The position numbers and the translations under genes were made by a program. Under the pieces are notes generated by a model that was not told where the DNA came from, did no database searches, and saw only the letters and a program-made list of their open reading frames with translations. From assembly GCA_004356305.1 (NCBI GenBank), contig SMXJ01000052.1, positions 1 through 5,817 on the forward strand: DNA of 5,817 nt, read 5' to 3'. The first letter of the stretch is position 1, and every line of letters begins with the position of its first letter. The stretch is from Bacteroidota bacterium (GTDB lineage: Bacteria > Bacteroidota > Bacteroidia > Flavobacteriales > Flavobacteriaceae). Shown here one piece after another: positions 1 to 5,685 of this stretch.

Positions 1-111
1 AATTTTCTTTTGCATCCGGCCACAACCAATATAGGACTAAAACTTGCGCGGGCATTTCCTTCTATCCTTCCCGGGATCATTAAAAAAACCCACGGCGACT
101 TACTTATATGA
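1..111 (+). CDS. C-terminal end of a probable NAD(P)/FAD-dependent oxidoreductase (5' end outside window)
   Basis: Frame 1 is open from the first base to a TGA at 109-111 and encodes 36 residues; the stop shares the ATGA overlap with the methyltransferase start at 108, as expected for an upstream operon member. The visible tail is amphipathic and basic, with an ARAFPSILPGIIKKTHG stretch. It resembles the C-termini of flavobacterial FAD-dependent oxidoreductases (geranylgeranyl-reductase or aromatic-hydroxylase-like) that often sit beside type III PKS genes. The FAD-binding N-terminus is not in the window, so the functional call rests on recall of family tails and on context. If right, it would hydroxylate or oxidise the phenolic ring made by the type III PKS. 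The reading frame is well supported; the product is only a moderate inference. Confidence 0.5.
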   Translation, partial: NFLLHPATTNIGLKLARAFPSILPGIIKKTHGDLLI

Positions 112-824
112 TCAGCTACTCTTCGAAATATCGCACCGAACAGACCGAAATCATGGATGACTTTAATCTGCAGGGAGATGAATTGCTGGAACTGTTGACC
201 GATCTAAAACGAGTGAATAAAATGCTTGGTGGAAACGCGATTAGCTTGAATGGGATCGGCCAGCTACTTGAGGGCAGGCCTGCAAATAATACGATTACAA
301 TTTTAGATATAGGTTGTGGTGACGGTGAAATGTTACGACAATGTGCAAAATGGGCAACTAAAAATAGGATAAAGGTTCAGTTAATAGGAATAGATGCCAA
401 CGCACATATAGTGAAAGAGGCTGAAAAACGTTCCCGAGAAATAAAAAATGCTACCTTTAAAGTAGTGAATGTTTTTGCTGAAAAAGAAATACTCCCTGAA
501 TTTGATATAGCTTTGTGCACCTTGTTTTTGCATCACTTTAAGGAACCCCAGATAGAGGACCTTTTACACAGACTCACTGGAAAGGCGAAAGTGGGAGTTG
601 TGATCAATGATTTGCATCGAAGTTTTTGGGCATTTTGGCTTTTCAGATTATACGGTTCGCTATTCTTAAAATCGAGAATAGCCCGTCATGATGGTCTCAT
701 TTCCGTAGCTCGAGGATTTAAACGTAAAGAATTGAAGCGAATTTCAGAAAAGATAGAAGGATTTCACCAGTTGAAATGGAAATGGGCATACAGGTATCAA
801 TGGATCATAAGAGTTGTTAAATAA
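108..824 (+). CDS. Class I SAM-dependent methyltransferase, tailoring enzyme of the type III PKS operon
   Basis: The 238-residue protein has a Rossmann-fold methyltransferase core. Motif I is ILDIGCGDGE at residues 65-74, the acidic residue that would bind the SAM ribose is D96 in GIDAN, and the strand-4 region ends in LHHF at 141-144. A conserved INDLHRS segment follows at 166-172. Residues 173-188 are rich in Trp, Phe and Leu and could touch a lipid substrate or the membrane. Start choice: ATG at 108 overlaps the preceding stop (ATGA), and the next Met is residue 16. The type III PKS starts 5 bp after its stop. By analogy with SrsB-like partners of type III PKSs it probably O- or C-methylates the phenolic or pyrone product; substrate and atom cannot be read from sequence. 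A quinone-type methyltransferase role is the main alternative. Confidence 0.85.
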   Translation: MISYSSKYRTEQTEIMDDFNLQGDELLELLTDLKRVNKMLGGNAISLNGIGQLLEGRPANNTITILDIGCGDGEMLRQCAKWATKNRIKVQLIGIDANAHIVKEAEKRSREIKNATFKVVNVFAEKEILPEFDIALCTLFLHHFKEPQIEDLLHRLTGKAKVGVVINDLHRSFWAFWLFRLYGSLFLKSRIARHDGLISVARGFKRKELKRISEKIEGFHQLKWKWAYRYQWIIRVVK

Positions 825-829
825 ATAGA

Positions 830-1882
830 ATGAGCGTACATATAACGGCAGTCGCAAAACAATTACCTCCCTACACCCGGAAAACCAGTGAGATCATTCC
901 ATTTATCGAAACCTGGTTGCATGATCAGGATTCCCGTTTTAAGCGGAAAGTGATCAAGATATTTGAGGGTGCAGGCGTGGACATACGTTATTCCATTATG
1001 GATGCACACGAAGTTTTTTTCAATTCCACCTTCGAAGAGCGTAATGATATTTATGTAAAAGGGGTTAAAGCCCTTGGGCGTCAATGTTTGAAAAAAGCTT
1101 TAAAAAAAGTGAATTGGAAACCTACCGATATCGACTTTCTGATAACGGTGAGTTGTACCGGAATCATGATCCCTTCGGTAGATGCTTATTTGATCAATGA
1201 ACTAAAAATGCGGCAGGATGTAGTAAGACTTCCGGTAATGGGAATGGGTTGTGCCGCCGGAGTTTCCGGAATAATTTATGCACGAAATTTTCTTAAAGCC
1301 AATCCGGGCAAGCGAGCCGCTGTAATTGCTTTGGAATCACCAACCGCAACTTTTCAGTTAGACGATTATTCAATGGTGAATATTGTAAGCGCTGCGATCT
1401 TTGGTGACGGTGGAGCCTGTGTTTTACTTTCTTCGGAAGAAGATGCATCGGGCCCGAAGATCCTGGCTGAGGCCATGTATCATTTCTACGATGCCACAAC
1501 CATGATGGGGTTTAAGCTTGTAAATACGGGACTTCAAATGATCCTGGATAAGGAAGTCCCCGAAAAGATCGCGTATCATTTTCCCGAGATAGTGCATCCT
1601 TTTTTAGCTGCAAATGGCAAAACCATCGAGGATGTAAATCATCTTATTTTTCATCCCGGTGGAAAGAAGATCGTTCAAACTGTGGAGGATCTCTTCGGAA
1701 GTTTAGGCAAGAACATTGACGATACCAAAGAAGTGCTTAAATTGTATGGCAATATGAGTAGTGCAACCGTTTTGTACGTATTGGAGCGGTTTATGGATAA
1801 GGATATTCCAAAAGGGGAGTTGGGATTGATGTTGAGTTTTGGTCCTGGTTTTTCAGCACAAAGAGTATTATTAGAATTTTGA
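830..1882 (+). CDS. Type III polyketide synthase (chalcone/stilbene synthase family)
   Basis: This 350-residue protein has the usual length for bacterial type III PKSs. The catalytic triad is complete: nucleophile C141 in GMGCAAG, H275 in FHPGG and N308 in YGNMSSAT. The family landmarks VSCTGIMIPS (107-116), FGDGGA (191-196) and the C-terminal FGPGFS loop (337-342) are also present. Such enzymes load an acyl-CoA or acyl-ACP starter, add malonyl-CoA units and cyclise the chain in one homodimeric active site, giving resorcinols, phloroglucinols or pyrones. The 3' neighbours are fatty-acid-synthase-type enzymes and an ACP, so a long or medium acyl starter is likely; the 5' neighbours look like tailoring enzymes. 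ATG at 830 lies 5 bp after the methyltransferase stop, and the TGA at 1880-1882 overlaps the next start (TGATG). Family assignment is secure; starter, chain length and ring type are not known. Confidence 0.96.
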   Translation: MSVHITAVAKQLPPYTRKTSEIIPFIETWLHDQDSRFKRKVIKIFEGAGVDIRYSIMDAHEVFFNSTFEERNDIYVKGVKALGRQCLKKALKKVNWKPTDIDFLITVSCTGIMIPSVDAYLINELKMRQDVVRLPVMGMGCAAGVSGIIYARNFLKANPGKRAAVIALESPTATFQLDDYSMVNIVSAAIFGDGGACVLLSSEEDASGPKILAEAMYHFYDATTMMGFKLVNTGLQMILDKEVPEKIAYHFPEIVHPFLAANGKTIEDVNHLIFHPGGKKIVQTVEDLFGSLGKNIDDTKEVLKLYGNMSSATVLYVLERFMDKDIPKGELGLMLSFGPGFSAQRVLLEF

Positions 1883-2658
1883 TGGATAGTGAATTCAATG
1901 ACAAATGGGCGATAATTCTAGGCGGCAGTAGTGGCCTGGGGTTGGCCAGCGCAAAAAAATTAGCTTCTCATGGCATGAACATTTGTATAGTTCATAGAGA
2001 TCGAAAAACTGCTATGTCGGATTTTACCGATGAAATTGAATCCATGAATTGCCTTGGTATCAAAGTAATGACTTTCAATAAAGATGTGCTCAAACCTGAA
2101 ACGATCACTGAAGTTATTGGTGCCTTGTCAAAAGGTTCGGTAAAAGTACTGCTGCACAGTATAGCGAAAGGCTCGGTTAAGGCATTGATCTCTAATAATT
2201 CGGACGAGCTTACTAAGGAAGATTTTACGATAACCATCAATGCTATGGCCTTGAGTTGGTTCGATTGGACCAAAGGATTGATACGATCAAACAGATTCAC
2301 AGAAGACGCCCGGAACATTGCATTTACCAGTGAAGGCAATACCAAAGCATTGAAGTATTACGGAGCTGTTTCGGCTGCAAAGGCCACCCTTGATTCACTG
2401 ATGCGACAGATGGCTGTGGAATTTGCACCGTTGGGAATCACTACCAATTGTATCCAAGCGGGAGTGACCCGCACCTCATCCTTTGATAGGATTCCGGGAA
2501 GTGATCAGATCGCGAAATATACCAAACAAAGGAATCCGTTTCAACGTTTAACCACTCCGAACGATGTTGCCAATGTTGTCTATCTGCTGGGTAAGAAAGA
2601 GGCGCAATGGATCAATGGAACTATCCTGAAAGTCGATGGGGGAGAGAGTTTGTGCTAG
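1882..2658 (+). CDS. SDR-family oxidoreductase, probable FabI/FabL-like enoyl-ACP reductase
   Basis: The 258-residue protein has a Rossmann SDR fold: nucleotide-binding GGSSGLG at residues 14-20, an HSIA segment at 92-95, N120 in the INA motif and a C-terminal VDGG at 251-254. The active site is informative. Lys167 has Val, not Tyr, four residues before it, so the YxxxK of ketoreductases is absent. Tyr160 lies seven residues before Lys167, giving the Tyr-x6-Lys spacing of enoyl-ACP reductases. At the position of the second FabI tyrosine there is Ser150, as in Bacillus FabL. The glycine motif also looks more FabL-like than FabI-like. It would reduce a trans-2-enoyl-ACP made by the dehydratase encoded next. 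Start: ATG at 1882 overlaps the PKS stop (TGATG); a TTG one codon earlier is less likely. A ketoreductase role is possible but disfavoured by the spacing. Confidence 0.85.
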   Translation: MDSEFNDKWAIILGGSSGLGLASAKKLASHGMNICIVHRDRKTAMSDFTDEIESMNCLGIKVMTFNKDVLKPETITEVIGALSKGSVKVLLHSIAKGSVKALISNNSDELTKEDFTITINAMALSWFDWTKGLIRSNRFTEDARNIAFTSEGNTKALKYYGAVSAAKATLDSLMRQMAVEFAPLGITTNCIQAGVTRTSSFDRIPGSDQIAKYTKQRNPFQRLTTPNDVANVVYLLGKKEAQWINGTILKVDGGESLC

Positions 2659-3114
2659 ATGACCAACTATAAAAACATACTTGAGAAATTACCCTATACG
2701 AAACCCTTTCTTTTTGTGGACCAATTGCTTTCTATTTCTGAAAATGGAGTGGAAGGGACTTATCGTTTTAAAGAAGATGAATATTTCTATGAAGGGCATT
2801 TTAATAATAGACCAGTAACTCCCGGTGTTATCTTAACCGAGTGTATGGCACAGATCGGCCTCGTGTGTTTGGGAATATTTCTTTTTTCTGAAAAGGACAC
2901 TGAAGGCAAACCTCAAATCTCTTTGGTCAGTTCACAGGTGGACTTCCTTTTGCCGGTATATCCGGGAGATACAGTGAAAATAATCTCTGAAAAAGAATAC
3001 TTCCGATTTGGAAAATTGAAATGCAAAATGAAGATGCTGAACGCTTCGGATGAATTGATCTGCCGGGGAATCATAAGTGGAATGGTTGTTTTAGAAGCGA
3101 GTAGCAAGAAGTAA
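2659..3114 (+). CDS. 3-hydroxyacyl-ACP dehydratase, FabZ-type single hotdog domain
   Basis: The 151-residue protein matches the length and motifs of FabZ. An N-terminal LPYTKPFLFVDQ (11-22) corresponds to the family's LPHRxPFLLVD motif. The active-site region is YEGHFNNRPVTPGVILTE, with catalytic His47 and, 14 residues on, Glu61 at the start of the hotdog helix; that His-Glu spacing equals the one in E. coli FabZ. Further signatures are SSQVDFLLPVYPGD (91-104) and a conserved C-terminal strand. It would dehydrate 3-hydroxyacyl-ACP to trans-2-enoyl-ACP, the step just before the neighbouring reductase. The ATG follows the TAG of the preceding gene directly (TAGATG), so the two are probably translationally coupled. 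It looks like a pathway-specific copy rather than the housekeeping fabZ, which in this phylum normally sits with lpx genes; that is an inference from context. Confidence 0.92.
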   Translation: MTNYKNILEKLPYTKPFLFVDQLLSISENGVEGTYRFKEDEYFYEGHFNNRPVTPGVILTECMAQIGLVCLGIFLFSEKDTEGKPQISLVSSQVDFLLPVYPGDTVKIISEKEYFRFGKLKCKMKMLNASDELICRGIISGMVVLEASSKK

Positions 3115-3191
3115 GTATTAAGTATTGGGCAGTAAGAAGAAAGTCCAGAATTACTTGTAACGAAGTACTATTAATTCATTAAATCATTAAA
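3112..3191 (+). repeat. Intergenic gap with two short perfect tandem repeats, reaching into the ketosynthase start
   Basis: This covers the only substantial gap inside the operon (71 bp, 3115-3185). It opens with a 7-bp unit, TAAGTAT, repeated in tandem at 3112-3118 and 3119-3125; the first copy contains the dehydratase stop. It closes with an 8-bp unit, TCATTAAA, repeated at 3176-3183 and 3184-3191; the second copy contains the probable ATT start of the ketosynthase. The middle is low-complexity and purine-rich, with GTAAGAAGAAAG-like text. I found no convincing Bacteroidota promoter (TTG with TAnnTTTG) or hairpin terminator here. The repeats may be slippage products; a regulatory role is not shown. 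Confidence 0.6.
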
Positions 3192-4457
3192 AAACGCGTC
3201 GTCATAACCGGATTAGGAATTGTCGCCCCCAATGGAGTGGGCATCCCTGATTTTCTACATGCCATCCGGACGGGTAAATCGGGAATTAAATTCTTTCCAA
3301 AGCTCAAGGAGTTAAATTTTTCCTGCCAAATTGGTGCTATGCCGGATATTTCAGAGGAAAAGAAAAGAGAATATTTTACCGAGCTGGAACTTCGCAACTT
3401 CAATAGCAATGGAATTCTTTACGGGGTCATCGCCGGATTGGATGCGCTTCACGATGCAGGAATTGACAAAACTGCCATGGCCGATGAACCCGATTGGGGA
3501 TTGGGAGTGGTATTTGGAACCGGAACCAGCGGGGTCGAAAAATTTCGCGAGGCTATTTATAAATTGGATGATGGCGAGGTGCGCCGACTGGGCAGTACAA
3601 CTGTAGGCCAGACCATGATGAGCGGAGTAAGCGCTTATTTGGGTGGTAAGATGGGAGCCGGGAATCAGGTGACCACCAACTCATCGGCATGTGCAAGTGG
3701 CACGGAGGCAGTTTTGATGGGTTATGAACAAATTGCGACGGGAAAAGCGATACAAATGCTATGTGGGAGCTGTGGTGATGACGGCCCTTACGTGTGGGGA
3801 GGTTTTGACGCCATGAAGGTGACTACTTTCAAACATAATGAAACCCCCACTCAAAGTTCCCGTCCCATGAGTGCAACCGCCAGCGGATTCGTGCCCGGTA
3901 GTGGCGCAGGGGCTGTATTGTTAGAATCTCTCGATAATGCGATAGCCAGGGGAGTCACAATTTATGCCGAAGTACTCGGTGGAAATATTAACAGTGGCGG
4001 CCAGAGACAGGGGGGGAGTATGACAGCGCCCAATAGCATAGCCGTGCAAAAATGTATTATAGAGGCGCTGCAAAATTCGGGCGTGAACCCCGAAGAGATC
4101 GATTATGTCAACGGGCATTTAACGGCCACGGTTAAAGATCCGGTAGAAATTGAAAATTGGTGTGCAGCGCTGGATCGACAGGGAGCCGACTTTCCCTATA
4201 TCAATTCATTAAAGGCAATGATAGGCCATGGATTGGCAGCCAGTGGAAGTATGGAGATCGTTTCAGCTTTATTACAGTTGCATCATAACTTCGTCTTTCC
4301 CAACATCAATTGTGAAGACGTGCACCCTGAGATTGCCCGGCTCATCGATCCGCAAAAAATTCCGCGGCATGAATTAAACGTTCCTTTAAAAACTATCGCG
4401 AAAGCCAGCTTTGGTTTTGGAGATGTCAATGCGTGTGTTATCTTTAGAAAAATTTAG
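3186..4457 (+). CDS. Beta-ketoacyl-ACP synthase, KAS II (FabF)-like, apparently with an ATT start codon
   Basis: From the ATT at 3186 the protein is 423 residues and begins M-KKRVVITGLGIVAPNG, the canonical first strand of KAS I/II enzymes. The Cys-His-His triad is intact: C169 in NSSACASG, H311 in NGHLTAT and H348 in MIGHGLAASG, with K343 before it. The Phe-gate region SFGFGDVN lies at 408-415. It would condense malonyl-ACP with acyl-ACP to lengthen the starter for the type III PKS. Start choice: no ATG, GTG or TTG lies between the in-frame TAA at 3180-3182 and the GTG at 3237, and starting at 3237 would delete the conserved first strand. An initiating ATT, or an ATG-to-ATT change in strain or assembly, is the best reading. 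No chain-length-factor partner is seen. The first His motif has Leu for the usual Gly (HLTAT instead of HGTST). Confidence 0.88.
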   Translation: MKKRVVITGLGIVAPNGVGIPDFLHAIRTGKSGIKFFPKLKELNFSCQIGAMPDISEEKKREYFTELELRNFNSNGILYGVIAGLDALHDAGIDKTAMADEPDWGLGVVFGTGTSGVEKFREAIYKLDDGEVRRLGSTTVGQTMMSGVSAYLGGKMGAGNQVTTNSSACASGTEAVLMGYEQIATGKAIQMLCGSCGDDGPYVWGGFDAMKVTTFKHNETPTQSSRPMSATASGFVPGSGAGAVLLESLDNAIARGVTIYAEVLGGNINSGGQRQGGSMTAPNSIAVQKCIIEALQNSGVNPEEIDYVNGHLTATVKDPVEIENWCAALDRQGADFPYINSLKAMIGHGLAASGSMEIVSALLQLHHNFVFPNINCEDVHPEIARLIDPQKIPRHELNVPLKTIAKASFGFGDVNACVIFRKI

Positions 4458-4460
4458 AGA

Positions 4461-4712
4461 ATGACAAAAGAAGACATCTACGCCCAACTCAAAAGCATCA
4501 TTAAAATATACCTTCCCGAAGATGTTTCTGTAGATGACATAGGGCCTGAGAGCCATTTGATCAATGAATTGAATATAAATTCTTCTCATTTGATCGATGT
4601 GGTATTAGACCTGGAAGATGCGTTCGATATCGAGATAAAAGACGATGAGTTGGAAGCTATGGATACGGTGTCGAGTGCCCTCGAGATCATTCAGAAAAAA
4701 ATAAACAACTAA
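4461..4712 (+). CDS. Acyl carrier protein with an atypical Asn-Ser-Ser attachment motif
   Basis: The 83-residue acidic protein has the length and helix pattern of a free-standing ACP. Aligning LNELNINSSHLIDVVLDLEDAF with the usual LGxDSLxxVELVMALEEEF places the phosphopantetheine serine at Ser41, in N40-S41-S42 where most ACPs have Asp-Ser-Leu. The following helix II keeps the acidic and hydrophobic pattern (I45, D46, L49, E52, F55), and the DIEIKDDELEAMDTV segment (56-70) is the typical helix III region. It probably carries the chain for the ketosynthase, dehydratase and enoyl reductase just upstream, and may deliver it to the type III PKS. It starts 3 bp after the ketosynthase stop. The swap at the DSL motif suggests a pathway-specific carrier rather than housekeeping AcpP, and perhaps a dedicated phosphopantetheinyl transferase, which is not in the window. 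Confidence 0.9.
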   Translation: MTKEDIYAQLKSIIKIYLPEDVSVDDIGPESHLINELNINSSHLIDVVLDLEDAFDIEIKDDELEAMDTVSSALEIIQKKINN

Positions 4713-4727
4713 TTAAATTTCCCAATT

Positions 4728-5498
4728 ATGGAATCTTTATTCGCCATTGAAAATTTAATTTCTCTAGCCATGCTTATTTTATTACAAGCTGTTTTGGGAT
4801 TGGATAACTTGCTCTATATCTCTATTGAATCGAGACGCGCACCTCTTGAAGACCAGGACCGGGTCCGAAAATTAGGGATTGGGCTTGCGATCGTTTTGCG
4901 TATAGTTTTGCTTTTTGTGCTGCTACGGCTGATAGAGTTGTTTCAAGAACCCTGGATCGTAATTAGTGATACCGGAATAATTGATGGTTCATTCAATCTG
5001 CATAGTATCATCATACTCTTTGGCGGGGTCTTTATCATGTATACCGCTATGAAAGAGATCTGGCATATGATGGTAATCGAAGAAGGGCAGGCACAGGACA
5101 AGAAGCCCAGATCGATTACCACTATCATCATTTCCATCGTATTGATGAATTTGGTGTTCTCTTTCGATTCCATACTAGGAGCGATCGCCTTGACCGATGT
5201 TTTTTGGATCATGGCAACAGCAATAGTCATTGGCGGGCTTATGATGATCTGGCTCTCAGGCCGCGTGACCGAGTTCCTTAAAAAGAATCGTATGTATGAG
5301 GTACTGGGGCTATTTATCCTGCTCATCGTAGGGATTATGCTGCTTTCGGAAGGTGGAGATTTGGCACATTTGACAATTTTAGGAAATGAGGTCACCGCTA
5401 TGAGCAAAACCACTTTCTATTTTGTCATTGCAGTGTTGGTGCTCATCGATATTGTACAGAGTCGTTATCAGAAGAAGCTCAACAAAGAACTCCATTAG
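4728..5498 (+). CDS. TerC-family integral membrane protein
   Basis: The 256-residue hydrophobic protein has about seven predicted membrane helices, roughly at residues 8-30, 52-72, 92-108, 131-155, 158-177, 190-206 and 226-245. Two family signatures are present: GLDNLLYIS (24-32), with acidic D26 in helix 1, and FSFDSILGAIALTD (144-157), with D147 in helix 4. The paired intramembrane Asp residues are the hallmark of TerC/Alx proteins, linked in other bacteria to tellurite resistance and to manganese export. A charged loop with KEIWHMMVIEEGQAQDKK lies at 109-126. The ATG at 4728 is 15 bp after the ACP stop, with an A/T-rich leader and no Shine-Dalgarno. It could be read from the biosynthetic operon, but nothing in the protein ties it to polyketide or lipid synthesis. 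The substrate in this organism is unknown. Confidence 0.93.
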   Translation: MESLFAIENLISLAMLILLQAVLGLDNLLYISIESRRAPLEDQDRVRKLGIGLAIVLRIVLLFVLLRLIELFQEPWIVISDTGIIDGSFNLHSIIILFGGVFIMYTAMKEIWHMMVIEEGQAQDKKPRSITTIIISIVLMNLVFSFDSILGAIALTDVFWIMATAIVIGGLMMIWLSGRVTEFLKKNRMYEVLGLFILLIVGIMLLSEGGDLAHLTILGNEVTAMSKTTFYFVIAVLVLIDIVQSRYQKKLNKELH

Positions 5499-5557
5499 CA
5501 TATTCGATGTTTCTTTTCCTGTATTAAAACCGAAGATAATTGCAGTGGGAGAAAGAA

Positions 5558-5668
5558 ATGTGCATAACCACCATCCGTATATTTTTTGAAAGTATTGAGA
5601 AGGTCAATAAAGATGTGGAATCGGGTGATCTGGCGATTATTTGGATTCACTTAGTTACCGGACCATAA
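5558..5668 (+). other. Weak 36-codon ORF in the 187-bp gap between convergent genes
   Basis: Between the terC-like stop (5498) and the convergent permease stop (5686) there are 187 bp with no recognisable gene. One reading frame from ATG 5558 to TAA 5666-5668 gives 36 residues beginning MCITTIRIFFESIEKVNKD, with a plausible amphipathic N-terminal half. It lacks a recognisable domain, a known neighbour role or a clear translation signal, and its length is within chance expectation. It could be a small protein, a decayed gene end or noise. I list it so the gap is described; I do not claim it is expressed. Confidence 0.15.
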
Positions 5669-5685
5669 ATAAATGTCCTAAAATC

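Noticed and set aside
508..515. TAGCTTTG, matching the Bacteroidota -7 promoter consensus TAnnTTTG
   Set aside because: It lies inside the methyltransferase gene, there is no well-placed upstream TTG box tied to a downstream start, and such matches occur by chance (another, TAGTTTTG, lies inside the TerC gene).
1293..1499. Antisense open frame of 68 codons within the type III PKS gene
   Set aside because: It lies opposite strongly conserved catalytic coding sequence, has no recognisable domain, and reads as a by-product of codon use on the other strand.
1879..1881. TTG as the start of the SDR gene
   Set aside because: The adjacent ATG at 1882 overlaps the PKS stop as TGATG, a common coupled arrangement, and the extra residue adds nothing conserved.
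3331..3606. Second + strand open frame of 91 codons inside the ketosynthase
   Set aside because: It is out of frame with the conserved ketosynthase and encodes no recognisable protein.
4943..5413. Antisense open frame of 156 codons opposite the TerC-family gene
   Set aside because: The + strand frame has clear TerC motifs and membrane helices; the antisense frame mirrors hydrophobic codons and shows no family signature.
5660..5678. Possible hairpin GGAC(C)AT/ATGTCC between the convergent genes, as a terminator
   Set aside because: The stem is only six pairs with a bulge, mostly weak, and no T-run follows on either strand.
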